Below are positions 42,610 through 51,241 of a DNA stretch of 64,000 bases, piece after piece. Location: contig NZ_CP047020.1 in assembly GCF_009796285.1 (NCBI RefSeq), positions 9,176,001 to 9,240,000 on the forward strand, given 5' to 3'. Positions within the stretch are counted from its first letter, which is position 1. Each line of letters opens with the position of its first letter. The notes beneath the pieces were generated by a model. The model was given only the letters and a program-made list of their open reading frames with translations, made no database searches and had not been told where the DNA came from. Made by a program: the position numbers and the translations under genes. Source of the DNA: Streptomyces broussonetiae. GTDB lineage: Bacteria; Actinomycetota; Actinomycetes; Streptomycetales; Streptomycetaceae.

Positions 42610-44046
42610 GTGGACACCGATGTGATCGTTGTCGGCGCCGGCCCGACCGGAATGACGCTGGCCAACGAGCTGTTGACGGCGGGGGTCTCGACCGTGCTGG
42701 TCGACAAGCTGTCGCAGCGCAGCGACCTGTCCAAGGCGGGCGGCGTGCAGTCCCGCACACTGGAGGCACTCGACCAGCGAGGGCTGCTGGAGCCTTTGCT
42801 GGCCACCGGAGATCACCCCGTCACCACTGGCCACTTCGCCGGTATTCCGCTCCCGCTCCACTCCAACCGGCACCGTCTGCCATGGCGGTCCGTGCCGCAG
42901 GTGGTGATCGAGGGATTCCTCGAGCGGCATCTCGCCGCGCACGGCCTCCACGCCCGCAGGGACCACGAACTGGTCGACCTCGCCCAGGACGACGACGGGG
43001 TCACCGCGACCTTCGCCAACGGCGCCGCCCTCCGGGCCAGTTACCTCGTCGCCGCCGACGGCGCTCACAGCACCGTACGGTCGCTGCTGCGGGCCGGGTT
43101 CCCCGGTCAGCCGGGCACGTTGACGATCATCGCCGCCGACGTGCGGCTGGGCGGCGTCGAGCCCTCCACGTCGCACACCTGGAACGAGGACGGGCACTGG
43201 GCGGCGCTGTTCCCGCTCGGCACCGATCCGCAGGGCAGGCAATTGCGCCGCCTGGTGCTCGGTGGACCGGGCCAGTCACTGCCGAGGCAGACCCCGGTCA
43301 CCGAGAACGACATCCGGCACGGCCTGAGCACCGTGTTCGGAACGCGGGTGCAACTGCTCGAACTGCGCTACGCCCGCCGTATCACCAACGCGTCACGGCA
43401 GGTCGAGCAGTACCGGCACGGGCGGGTGTTCCTGGCGGGCGATGCCGCCCATGTCCACCTTCCGCTCGGCGCGCAGGGCATGAACACCGGGATACAGGAC
43501 GCGCTGAACCTCGGCTGGAAGCTCGGCGCCGCCGTGCACGGCTGGGCACCGAAGAACCTGCTCGACACGTATCACGCGGAACGCCATCCGGCCGGGGCCG
43601 CCGTCCTGCGCAACGTCCGGGCACAGAGCCTGCTGATGGACTGGGCCGGCACCCGCGATCCGGACGTGCTGGCCGCCCGGGAGATCTTCACCACCATGGC
43701 CCAACTGCCGGACGTCCAGCACCACCTCGCCGACCTGATGTCCGGGATGGCCCTCCGCTACCCGATGCCGGGTACCGAAACCCATCCGCTCGTCGGCCGG
43801 CCCGCGCCGGACCTGGACCTCGGCCCGGCCCGGGTGCACGAACTGCTGCGGTCCGGGCACGGCATCCTGCTGGATCCGGCAGACACGTTCGCCAGGGCCG
43901 CGGGCCCCTGGTCGGACCGGGTGGACCGGGTCGGCCAGGGCGCCGACACCGAGCCGATGCTCATCCGGCCGGACGGCTACGTGTGTTGGGCCGGCGCGGA
44001 TGACGTGGAACCGGCGCTCGACCGCTGGTTCGGCGAGCCCCGCTGA
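42610..44046 (+). CDS. Group A flavoprotein monooxygenase (PheA/TfdB, rifampicin-monooxygenase-like)
   Basis: 478 residues. N-terminal FAD motif VIVVGAGPTGMTLANELL, the DG motif in YLVAADGAHSTVRSLL, and the second FAD motif VFLAGDAAHVHLPLGAQGMN are intact. A C-terminal thioredoxin-like domain (LGPARVHELLRSGHGILL, PDGYVCWAG) completes the fold. Relatives hydroxylate phenols and polyketides or inactivate rifampicin. GTG 42610 follows GAGGAGAG. The divergent Lrp-type regulator probably controls it. Substrate unknown. Confidence 0.88.
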   Translation: MDTDVIVVGAGPTGMTLANELLTAGVSTVLVDKLSQRSDLSKAGGVQSRTLEALDQRGLLEPLLATGDHPVTTGHFAGIPLPLHSNRHRLPWRSVPQVVIEGFLERHLAAHGLHARRDHELVDLAQDDDGVTATFANGAALRASYLVAADGAHSTVRSLLRAGFPGQPGTLTIIAADVRLGGVEPSTSHTWNEDGHWAALFPLGTDPQGRQLRRLVLGGPGQSLPRQTPVTENDIRHGLSTVFGTRVQLLELRYARRITNASRQVEQYRHGRVFLAGDAAHVHLPLGAQGMNTGIQDALNLGWKLGAAVHGWAPKNLLDTYHAERHPAGAAVLRNVRAQSLLMDWAGTRDPDVLAAREIFTTMAQLPDVQHHLADLMSGMALRYPMPGTETHPLVGRPAPDLDLGPARVHELLRSGHGILLDPADTFARAAGPWSDRVDRVGQGADTEPMLIRPDGYVCWAGADDVEPALDRWFGEPR

Positions 44047-44133
44047 GCCGACGTACAGGAAGCCGGCCGTCGTGGAGAGGCTGGTGGTCATCAGCGGGCG
44101 CCTGTGGTGATATCTGTCGTGCTTCGGCCCGGG

Positions 44134-44262
44134 TCGGGAGTCGATGGTCGGCCAGTCCCGGGTGGCGGCGAGTTCTCGCAGGTCAGCGCCCTTGCGTCCG
44201 TTGAGATTGTCCCGGATCGGGACGACCGGGCCGCCGAGCTGCTGGTGTGCCGCGATCACCGG
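44134..44262 (-). mobile_element. IS630-type transposase fragment
   Basis: On the minus strand VIAAHQQLGGPVVPIRDNLN and then ADLRELAATRDWPTI match the DDE-domain segment of IS630-family transposases, which normally reads LGGPIVLVWDNLN and REL-AARDWLTV. The catalytic Asp of DNLN is kept. No other part of a transposase or terminal inverted repeat was found, so this is a small relic of about 130 bases downstream of the monooxygenase. Confidence 0.6.
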
Positions 44263-44301
44263 CGGCGACGTCAAGGACTCCCGCGTCGCCGGCGTGGGAC
44301 G

Positions 44302-44778
44302 ATGTCCGCCATGGCAGGTCAGATCTGGGTGTCGCTCATATCCTTGGGCGGAGTCGTCCTTGGCGGCTCGTTGTCCTACCTCGTCCAGCACAGGACGCAG
44401 TTGTCGGCGGAGCGCGCGGAACAGCGACGACAGCACATCGCCTTGTCGGAGACCCGGCGCACGGAACGCCTTGCGCTGCTCGAGCGGTTCATCGAGGTGG
44501 CGGCCGAGGCGGAACGTTCCGCGTTCAGCCGGCCTGCCGAGTTCAACGACACTCACCCCTGGTACCTGAAGACCCAGGACGCCATGAACCGGTTGTGGGT
44601 CGCGGAGCGGCTCATCCGTGTCCAGTTCCCCCTGACCGTGCATGACGCGGCACGCGCGTACTTCCTCGACCTCAACCGGACCGTGTGGGAAGGCTTGCCC
44701 GATGGCGAGAGCGTGCGGGACTACCTGGAGGACAACCGGCTGAGGTTTCTGGACGCGGCCCGGGCAGCGATGGGGTAG
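44302..44778 (+). CDS. Hypothetical membrane-anchored helical protein
   Basis: 158 residues. One N-terminal hydrophobic helix (IWVSLISLGGVVLGGSLSYLV) is followed by a long charged helix (QHRTQLSAERAEQRRQH) and a mostly helical remainder with conserved-looking Trp and Arg residues. No catalytic motif was recognised. ATG 44302 was taken; ATG 44311 three codons later is as likely. It stands alone after the transposase relic. Confidence 0.6.
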   Translation: MSAMAGQIWVSLISLGGVVLGGSLSYLVQHRTQLSAERAEQRRQHIALSETRRTERLALLERFIEVAAEAERSAFSRPAEFNDTHPWYLKTQDAMNRLWVAERLIRVQFPLTVHDAARAYFLDLNRTVWEGLPDGESVRDYLEDNRLRFLDAARAAMG

Positions 44779-45331
44779 CCGACGGCCGACCCCTGAAGAT
44801 CCTTTATGAGGGACAGCCCTTGGCGTGGTCCTGGGAAGCCACGGTCCGGTGTGGCGTGGCGGCCCGAGTGCGCAGCCGACTGTGCTGCGTCCGCGCCGCA
44901 GGGGTGTGATCCCGGCTTGGGCCGTGCTTGGCGGCACTCATCCAGGACTGTTCGCGGGCTTGGAGCGTGGTCTCGGTCGGGTGGTGTTTGCCGCCCCTGA
45001 GGGGCTTGATCGCGTGATGTGACCCATAGGAGGCAGATCACATCCGATCCGGGATCGTAGGACGGGAACGCCCTGAACAGGACATGAAAGCCGCATAGCG
45101 GACCATAACGGGTATTCCTCCGATGTGGGGTAGTACGTCACATCATTGCGCCCCGCCCAGCCGGTCGCTAAACATTGCTGTCGTCGCCGGGAGCCAGGCG
45201 ATGGACACCAGCCGGAACCCCCGGCCACCTCCACCCACTCCTGCTCACGCACCAGGGCCCCCTACAGGCCCCCGCGCAGCCCCCAGCAGGGCCGGCGCCG
45301 ACGATGTCCCCCAGCGGAAAGTTACTGACGC
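44779..45331. other. Intergenic region upstream of the SLT gene, with a short hairpin
   Basis: 553 bases without a recognised gene. GCCCC-TGA-GGGGC (44993-45005) is a compact hairpin that could end transcription of the preceding gene. GATCC-G-GGATC lies near 45048. The stretch 45080-45180 is less GC-rich and probably contains the promoter of the secreted transglycosylase. A ydaO-type (c-di-AMP) riboswitch was looked for, because such genes often have one, but its conserved core was not seen. Confidence 0.4.
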
Positions 45332-45853
45332 ATGACCATGACCACTCGCACCGCCCGCCTGCGCACCCTCGTCGTCACCGGCCTGGCCACCACCGGCTGC
45401 GCCGCCGCCGCCATCACCCTGATGCCGGCCACCGCACAGGCCGCCGAGGCCACGCAGGCACCCACCGCCCACACGGTCAAGGCCACCGCCGGATACAGCC
45501 GCACCACCACCGCCCAGACCAAGACCGGCTCCGGCAACAACCTCGACGGCTGGATCAAGCAGTCCCTGCAGATCATGAAGGCCAAGGGCATCCCGGGCAG
45601 CTACGAGGGCCTCAAGCGCAACATCATGCGCGAGTCCGGCGGCAACCCCGCCGCCCAGAACAACTGGGACGTCAACGCGCAGAAGGGCACCCCCTCCAAG
45701 GGCCTGCTCCAGGTCATCGACCCCACCTTCAACGCCTACCACGTCACCGGCACCGCCCACAGCGTCACCGACCCCGTCGCCAACATCACCGCAGCCGCCA
45801 ACTACGCCGCCCACCGCTACGGCTCCATCGACAACGTCAACTCCGCCTACTGA
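45332..45853 (+). CDS. Secreted SLT-type lytic transglycosylase-like protein
   Basis: 173 residues. A signal peptide with a basic start, hydrophobic core and cleavage near TAQAAEA (about residue 38) is followed by a single SLT domain. The catalytic Glu is in NIMRESGGNPAAQN, then GTPSKGLLQVIDPTF and AAANYAAHRYGS. It should cleave peptidoglycan glycan strands outside the cell. The ATG follows a GGAAAG-like ribosome site. A very short domain without a LysM or other wall-binding module is normal for this Streptomyces group. Confidence 0.88.
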   Translation: MTMTTRTARLRTLVVTGLATTGCAAAAITLMPATAQAAEATQAPTAHTVKATAGYSRTTTAQTKTGSGNNLDGWIKQSLQIMKAKGIPGSYEGLKRNIMRESGGNPAAQNNWDVNAQKGTPSKGLLQVIDPTFNAYHVTGTAHSVTDPVANITAAANYAAHRYGSIDNVNSAY

Positions 45854-46030
45854 CCCAGGCCCAGACGACCGTCACAGCAGGCGGCTGCCTGACGTGGTGC
45901 CGATGCGGGTGGTGAACCAGCCGGTGAAGACCCGCAGGAAATCCCCCTCACCGATGGGAAGAAACGAGACTCCCTCCCCTGGGAAACCAACCAGGGCTTC
46001 CCAGCAAGCCATGACGTGTCGCCGCGTGCG

Positions 46031-46468
46031 CTACCCGTCGAGCGGGCGGCGATAGACGGTCGACTGCCTGACTCGGAAGCCGAGACGCTCGTAGAGCCGG
46101 TTGGCTGCCACTCGGTCCGGCCGGGAGGTGAGATCGACAGTCCGGGCGCCCGCCTCCTGAGCAATCCGCAAGGCCTCCTGAGTGAGACGGCCGGCCACTC
46201 CCTGACCGCGCGCCGCACTGTCGACGACCACGTCCTCGACGCGGGCGCGCAATCCAGACGGCAAGGGCAACAACACCAGCGTCAACGTCCCGACGATCGC
46301 CTCGGACGTCCGGGCGACGAGCACCGTGTTGGCGTCGCACGTCACCATCCGGTGGACCGCTTGGTGATCGAGAGGCTTCGCCGTCGAGGACAGTTGAGGC
46401 AACAGCCGACCAAAGGCGTCGACGAGTTCCGGGTCGGCTTCCCTGACGATGTCTACACGGACGTCCAT
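46031..46468 (-). CDS. GNAT-family N-acetyltransferase
   Basis: 145 residues, a single GNAT domain. The acetyl-CoA-binding motif VEDVVVDSAARGQGVAGRLT and the C-terminal VAANRLYERLGFRVRQST are both clear. No signal or fusion is present. It converges with the SLT gene. The acceptor cannot be inferred. The 255 bases upstream of it (46469-46724) show no gene. Confidence 0.87.
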   Translation of the reverse strand: MDVRVDIVREADPELVDAFGRLLPQLSSTAKPLDHQAVHRMVTCDANTVLVARTSEAIVGTLTLVLLPLPSGLRARVEDVVVDSAARGQGVAGRLTQEALRIAQEAGARTVDLTSRPDRVAANRLYERLGFRVRQSTVYRRPLDG

Positions 46469-46724
46469 GCGCGGAGCCTAACCGACGGTTGTGGATCGCC
46501 GGCCCCGCTCACCTGCTCGTTCTCGGCGCGGCGGCTGTTCTGTTCGCCGTGGTGGCCGGACAGCATGGTTGATCGTCGTCATGCCGCGGAAGCGGTCATG
46601 CCCTTCCGCGCTGATGACCGGGCGGACACCTCGTCCCGCTGCCGCGCCGAGTTCAGGTGGGCAATGCCGTCGTCGGCCTCGCGCCACCGCCTGCCGGGAG
46701 CTTCGTCGTCGATATGACCCGTTC

Positions 46725-47132
46725 TCAGTGAGTCCGTGCCTCAGCTGCCTCAGGAGGTGTGAGAGCGGCCTGCATGGCCACCCCGTCCACGTAGGAGTGC
46801 TTCTCCTTGACGGCACCGTTCTCGACCAGTACGAAGTCTGCGAGAGCGACGTCGACCGTGGCACCGGAGACGGCCGTCCCGGTCAGCTTCCACTGGACCA
46901 CCCAGAAGTCCTCACCGGTGCGGAGTGAGACGAACTCGAAGGCCAGGTCCGGGACGAGCGAGAACATCCCGGCCGCCGCCTCCCGGATGGCAGCCCGGCC
47001 CCGTACGGGGTCCTGGCCCGAGTGGAGATGGAACACCGAGTCGGGCGTGTGGAGTTCGGCGATCCGGTCAGGATCGCGGGCCTCCCAGCAGGCATGGTAG
47101 CGCTCGAACACCTCACGCGTGGCGGCGGTCAC
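46725..47132 (-). CDS. SnoaL-like/NTF2-fold protein
   Basis: 135 residues with the NTF2-like pattern: FERYHACWEARDPDRIAEL, VFHLHSGQDPVRGRAAIRE, then strands ending VENGAVKEKHSYVDGVAM. Members include small cyclases, isomerases and stress proteins. GTG 47132 has GGGAGG seven bases upstream; an in-frame ATG at 47147 is an alternative. It lies downstream of a flavin monooxygenase on the same strand but 226 bases apart, so co-transcription is uncertain. Confidence 0.82.
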   Translation of the reverse strand: MTAATREVFERYHACWEARDPDRIAELHTPDSVFHLHSGQDPVRGRAAIREAAAGMFSLVPDLAFEFVSLRTGEDFWVVQWKLTGTAVSGATVDVALADFVLVENGAVKEKHSYVDGVAMQAALTPPEAAEARTH

Positions 47133-47358
47133 CAGAGGTCCTCCCATTCGGCAAGAAGCGGGTACACCGCATGTAACGTTCCGAACCAGTCGTACGTCAA
47201 CGTCATTTGGTGATCGGCTCACCTGACGGCCGAGCTGGGCCGTACGCGGTACCAACTACCAGGGGACGTCAGCCCGTTGGGACCTCCGGGATTCGGGATG
47301 ACGTGGATGATCGACGGCATCCGTCGGTGCATCGGCCGAGGACGAGACGGGGAGCGGG

Positions 47359-48942
47359 TCAACTCACCGGCGCGCGCTCGGGGCAGGACGACGGTGCACC
47401 GGCCCATTGGTGCAGGGCGGCTTCGAGCCCGGCGATGTCGGCGACGTCGGTGGCCCAGGCGACCACCCCGTCCGGGCGTACCAACACCCCCGTCGGGCTC
47501 GCGTGGTCGTCGGTCACGCAGCTCACGCGCCCCGACCAGGCTGCAGCGAGGCAGGCGAACGCGCCGTCCGCGGTGCGGTCGAGCAGCAGGAATCCGCCGC
47601 TGTGGCCGTGGTCGACCAGACGGGAGCCGTCCGTCAGCCACAGGTCGGGGACGAACCGTCCGACCAGCGGGTGGTCGCCCGACAGGTCGATGCGCTGCGT
47701 GACACCGGAGATCTTCTTGACCGCGTGGGTCGTGCCCTCCCGAGTGGCCAGCAGATCGGCGACGACCTCCCGGAGCGCGGCCGACTTGGCGTCCCCGCGC
47801 ATCACCCCGCTCTGGGCCCGTGTCCAGTCCAGCACCCAGGCGCCGAGGGGACGACGCTCGGCGTCGTAGGTGTCGAGCAGCCCTTCGGGTGCCCAGCCGG
47901 CCACCACGGCACCGAGCTTCCAACCGAGGTTCATCGCGTCGCCGACCCCTAGATTGAGCCCCTGGCCACCGAACGGCGAGTGCACGTGTGCGGCGTCGCC
48001 GGCCAGCAGTACCCGCCCCGACCGGTAGTTCGCGGCTTGGCGGGCGTTGTCGCTCCAACGGGTCGCGGTGCCGCGCAGCGCGGTCAGCGTGACGTCGGTG
48101 CCCGAGACCCGGCGCAGACTGGTCTGCACCTCCTCAAGGGTCACCGGCGCCACGGGGCTCCCCCCGCGCGAGCGGGGCCGCGCGTGCGGGAGGGTGGCGG
48201 GCGTGCCGTCGAACTCCACGGTGACCACTCGCCCGGGCTGTGGCCCGGAGCGGTACGCCCCCCGGGTCGACCACGCCCATCCGTTCGCGAGCTTCTCCGG
48301 GTCGGCGATGTCGACGACCGCGAGGTGTCCGGTGAGTTCGGGGTCGGTGCCGGGGAAGTCGATGCCCGCGAGGCGGCGCACGGTGCTGCGTCCGCCGTCG
48401 CATCCGACCAGCCACCCGGTGCGCACCGGGCCGGCGGTGGTGCCGATGAGCACGCCGTCGCCGGTGTTCTCGAGCGTGGTGACCTCCACCCCGCGACGTA
48501 CCGGTACGCCGAGTCGCGCGACATGCTCGGCCAGTAGCACCTCCAGCTCGCGCTGCGGCACCATCCGGGCTCCGGCTGCCGCGGCGTGCGCGGCGAAGTC
48601 GGCATCGGACCAGTCCACCAGGTCGGCGTCGAGGATCATCCCCGCGAAGTGGCCGGTGAACCGCGTATCAGGCCCCTGCCGGCCGGTACCGGGCCGTTGC
48701 TTGTCGACCATGCGAGCGAACGATCCCACCCGCTCGAGCATCTCCCGCTGCACCTGTTCGGCGGCAGGCAGCAGGCCACGGCGGTCGAGTGCCTCGGCCG
48801 TGGGCACGTTGATCGCCCCCGCCTTCATCGCCTCGTCCGGTTTGGCCCGGCGCTCGAGCACCTGCACCGTCGCTCCGGACAGCGCCAGCTCCGCGGCGAG
48901 CACGAGGCCCACCGGACCGGCTCCGACCACGGTGACGTCCAT
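47359..48942 (-). CDS. Group A flavoprotein monooxygenase (polyketide/aromatic hydroxylase-like)
   Basis: 527 residues. FAD motif VTVVGAGPVGLVLAAELAL, the DG motif GWLVGCDGGRSTVRRLAG and VLLAGDAAHVHSPFGGQGLN are intact, followed by a thioredoxin-like C-terminal domain. Length and motifs suit hydroxylases of aromatic polyketides or related xenobiotics. ATG 48942 is chosen because the FAD fold begins there. The divergent TetR gene and the two operator-like repeats in the spacer imply induction by its substrate. A TTGACA element (49014-49009, minus strand) with TAGAAC 17 bases on is a likely promoter. Confidence 0.88.
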   Translation of the reverse strand: MDVTVVGAGPVGLVLAAELALSGATVQVLERRAKPDEAMKAGAINVPTAEALDRRGLLPAAEQVQREMLERVGSFARMVDKQRPGTGRQGPDTRFTGHFAGMILDADLVDWSDADFAAHAAAAGARMVPQRELEVLLAEHVARLGVPVRRGVEVTTLENTGDGVLIGTTAGPVRTGWLVGCDGGRSTVRRLAGIDFPGTDPELTGHLAVVDIADPEKLANGWAWSTRGAYRSGPQPGRVVTVEFDGTPATLPHARPRSRGGSPVAPVTLEEVQTSLRRVSGTDVTLTALRGTATRWSDNARQAANYRSGRVLLAGDAAHVHSPFGGQGLNLGVGDAMNLGWKLGAVVAGWAPEGLLDTYDAERRPLGAWVLDWTRAQSGVMRGDAKSAALREVVADLLATREGTTHAVKKISGVTQRIDLSGDHPLVGRFVPDLWLTDGSRLVDHGHSGGFLLLDRTADGAFACLAAAWSGRVSCVTDDHASPTGVLVRPDGVVAWATDVADIAGLEAALHQWAGAPSSCPERAPVS

Positions 48943-48971
48943 GTTGTGGTCCACGCTCTGGTTCACATTGA

Positions 48972-49022
48972 TTGACACGAACGGTGTTCTATCGACGAAC
49001 AGTGTTCGTGTCAAGTTATGAT
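48972..49022. promoter_or_regulatory. Divergent promoter with tandem TetR-type operators
   Basis: Arms TTGACACGAAC (48972-48982) and GTTCGTGTCAA (49004-49014) form a large perfect inverted repeat. Inside it lie two 11-base palindromes, GAACGGTGTTC (48979-48989) and GAACAGTGTTC (48997-49007), 18 bases apart centre to centre. On the minus strand TTGACA-N17-TAGAAC is a promoter for the monooxygenase. On the plus strand TATGAT (49017-49022) lies seven bases before the tetR GTG, implying a leaderless tetR transcript. Confidence 0.7.
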
Positions 49023-49028
49023 GGCCGG

Positions 49029-49754
49029 GTGAACCCCAGAGAGCGACGTACGGCGCGCCACCAGCCGCCGACCCCCGAGGCTGCAGCCGACCCCAGGCCG
49101 CGGCGCCGCAAGACCCCGATCACCGTGGGACAGGTCATCGACACCGCCCTGGGCGTCGTCGCCACCGAGGGGTACGAGGCACTGACCATGCGCCGCCTGG
49201 CCGGCGCCCTGGACACCGGACCCGCCTCGCTCTACGCCCACGTGGTCAACAAGGCCGACCTCGACGAGCTGCTCATCGGGCGGCTGTGTGCCGGGCTGGT
49301 GCTGCCCGAGCCCGATCCTGAGGTGTGGCGGGAGCAGATCCGGGACGTGTGCAGCCAGATGCGTGACCAGTACCTGAAGTACCCCGGGATCTCCCGCGCC
49401 GCGCTCGCCATGGCCCCCACCGACCTCGAGACGTTGCGCGTCAGCGAAGGAATGCTGTCGATCCTGCTCGCCGGCGGAGTCTCCCCGCAGGCCGCCGCCT
49501 GGGCCATCGACGCCCTTTTGCTGTACGTGGCCGCCTACTGCCTCGAGACATCGATCGCGCGTCAGCGGTCCGTCCGTGACGACGCTGTCTGGGTCCTCGA
49601 CCGCGACGAACTGCTACGTCGGTTCGCCGCCCTGCCGGTCGAGACCTTCCCCCACACCACGCGCCACGCCGCCGAACTCACCGCGGGCGAGGGTTACGAC
49701 CGGTTCGACTTCACTCTCTCCCTCATGATCGACGGCCTCGCCCACCGCCATTAG
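49029..49754 (+). CDS. TetR-family regulator (TetR_C C-terminal type)
   Basis: 241 residues. The helix-turn-helix is GYEALTMRRLAGALDTGPASLYAHVVNKADL, preceded by a basic arm of about 35 residues. The C-terminal domain (YPGISRAALAMAPTDLET, GVSPQAAAWAIDALLLYV) is typical of regulators of exporters and oxygenases. GTG 49029 is immediately downstream of a TATGAT -10 element and has no Shine-Dalgarno sequence, so translation is probably leaderless. It likely represses both itself and the divergent monooxygenase. Confidence 0.88.
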   Translation: MNPRERRTARHQPPTPEAAADPRPRRRKTPITVGQVIDTALGVVATEGYEALTMRRLAGALDTGPASLYAHVVNKADLDELLIGRLCAGLVLPEPDPEVWREQIRDVCSQMRDQYLKYPGISRAALAMAPTDLETLRVSEGMLSILLAGGVSPQAAAWAIDALLLYVAAYCLETSIARQRSVRDDAVWVLDRDELLRRFAALPVETFPHTTRHAAELTAGEGYDRFDFTLSLMIDGLAHRH

Positions 49755-49841
49755 TCCAGATCACGTGCACCGCGATTCGTCCAGGGAGGCGGACAGCCCG
49801 CAGAGGTGTGCGCTGTGAAACAGGTCTGAGCCTGTGTAGCC

Positions 49842-49852
49842 GGGGGGGGGGG
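49842..49852. repeat. 11-G homopolymer tract in a gene-free stretch
   Basis: Eleven consecutive G residues interrupt the 400-base region 49755-50154, which otherwise shows no gene. Such tracts slip readily during replication, but no reading frame crosses this one, so a phase-variable role is not supported. Length could also be affected by sequencing. Confidence 0.6.
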
Positions 49853-50154
49853 CGGGCTGGTTCGGGCGGCCCGTGGTGGCGCGGGCCCGGCGGTGCGATT
49901 GCTCGCGGCGCTCTGGAGCCCGGGGACCGTCCCCGCAGCGCTGCGAGCGCATCTTGTCACCCGTTCGGGGGTGGACAAACGCCACAGGGGAGCCCGGCGG
50001 CGAGGGTGTGGGGACGTGGCGTCCGGGTGGGAATCCCCAGGTGGGTCGGTCGGCGGACGAAAGGCCGACGGCCCGGACACCAGGAGCGTGGCTCCTGGTG
50101 CCCGGGCCCGACGGTGTGCACGGCGTGTGGGCAGCCGGACAATGGCCGTAACTG

Positions 50155-50189
50155 GGGTCCCCGGCCCGATTCCGGCGGGCCGGGGACCC
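50155..50189. terminator. Strong GC hairpin downstream of secreted-protein gene copy 1
   Basis: A perfect 14-base stem (50155-50168 with 50176-50189, core CCCCGGCCCG) encloses the loop ATTCCGG. It lies 23 bases after the stop codon of the minus-strand gene. The same stem core and identical loop follow the second gene copy at 58246-58272, so it is part of the duplicated unit. Confidence 0.75.
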
Positions 50190-50211
50190 ATGTACTGCTG
50201 TTGGTTTGGGG

Positions 50212-50751
50212 CTAGTCCTCGTGGCGGCAGACCACGCGGAAGCTGGCGACGATGCCGTTCTTGACGTGGACGCCGTCCTTGACGTGGAGGTCGTCGACTC
50301 CGAAGCTGGAGCTGTGGGGGCCGACGGTGGCGATGGGGGCGCCGTTGTCGCAGACGACCCCGCGGAAGACCTCCACGCGCTCGTGGGTCTCGTTGCGGAC
50401 GTTCAGGGTCTTGGCGCCGAGGCCGCTGATGACGGTGATGCAGTCACCCGCGTGAGCGGAGTAGGACCTCTCGTTGACCAGGATCCGGCCTTCCTCGTGG
50501 CGTCGGCCCTCTTCGCGTCGGCCTCCGCCGCCGCCTTCGTTGCCCTTGCCTTCGTTGCCCTTGCTTTCGGTGCTCTTGCCCTGCCCGGAGTCGCCGCCGA
50601 ACGGGGCGGAGGCGGGGGCCGGGGCGGCAGCGGCCGGAGCCGCCTGCGGTGCCGAGGTGGGGGCGGCCGCAGCGTAGGTGATGCCGGTCGCGGCCAGGGC
50701 TGCGGCGGCCGAAACAGCGGCGGTGACCATAGTGGAACGGGCGACCATCAT
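50212..50751 (-). CDS. Secreted Ala/Gly-rich protein with conserved C-terminal domain (copy 1)
   Basis: 179 residues. A signal peptide (MMVARSTMVTAAVSAAAALA, cleavage near TYAAA) is followed by an Ala/Pro-rich, then Gly/Glu/Arg-rich low-complexity linker with NEGKGNEGG repeats. A beta-rich domain of about 95 residues begins ILVNERSYSAHAGDCI and ends FRVVCRHED. It has two Cys in CDNGAP and VVCRHED and one in GDCI. ATG 50751 has AGGAGAAGCGAC upstream. The C-terminal domain is identical to that of the gene at 58310, while the linkers differ. Function unknown; probably an envelope or extracellular protein. Confidence 0.75.
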   Translation of the reverse strand: MMVARSTMVTAAVSAAAALAATGITYAAAAPTSAPQAAPAAAAPAPASAPFGGDSGQGKSTESKGNEGKGNEGGGGGRREEGRRHEEGRILVNERSYSAHAGDCITVISGLGAKTLNVRNETHERVEVFRGVVCDNGAPIATVGPHSSSFGVDDLHVKDGVHVKNGIVASFRVVCRHED

Positions 50752-51241
50752 GTCGCTTCTCCTGTCTATCTCTCCGAGACGCCGGCCTGTCAGCCGACTG
50801 CGATCAAACGTACCTACGGCTGTCATATCGGTCATATCGGAATACTGGCGCCGGAGCGCCGATCGGGGTATTTCAGGGCCTGTTTGACGTTCGGCCAGGA
50901 TCTCAAGTGACCGGAAATGCAGGCATATTGAAAGACTATTAGCCCGTCCGGATGATCTACTGACACCCGCTCACCCCTTGCCGTCGGCGTGTCGCTACGA
51001 AGGTTGCTAGGTGAGTCGTGCTAAAGGGTCGGCGGTGTCAGTCCGCTAGCCGCATGGACCGGCAGGCGACCGCAGAGTGGCCGCGAGCCGGCCGTCCCGG
51101 GGGCAGGAGTCGCCGGTCAGTGGACCTGCGCAGCAGCGCGGCCTGACCCGAGCTTCGCACCGAATGCCTGGGATCGCGATCGGTGGTGCCCAGCCAATCC
51201 GTGGGTGACGGCGTGCTGTTGACTTCTGTGACGAGGCGTGG
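50752..51241. promoter_or_regulatory. Conserved upstream region of secreted-protein gene copy 1
   Basis: No gene is visible. Two adjacent TCATATCGG repeats (50823-50840) lie 72 bases before the start codon. They are repeated at almost the same distance (73) before copy 2 (58949-58966), together with the flanking GATCAAACGTACCTACGG. This conservation in otherwise diverging DNA marks them as a likely regulatory site. The part beyond about 51045 is unrelated to copy 2. Confidence 0.55.

Larger units (their letters stand above)
50155..51045. repeat. Direct repeat copy 1 (secreted-protein locus)
   Basis: This about 0.9-kb unit recurs in the same orientation near 58245-59180. It comprises the terminator, the gene and upstream DNA. 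The 370 bases from 50206 are almost identical to those from 58304. Upstream, short blocks (for example the tandem TCATATCGG repeats, GACTATTAGCCCGTCC) are shared with gaps. Outer limits are approximate. Confidence 0.75.

Noticed and set aside
44779..45331. Possible ydaO (c-di-AMP) riboswitch upstream of the secreted SLT gene
   Set aside because: The conserved stems and GGGGTGAA-type core expected for the actinobacterial ydaO class were not found.
49842..49852. G11 tract as a phase-variation switch
   Set aside because: No supported reading frame or promoter spans it.
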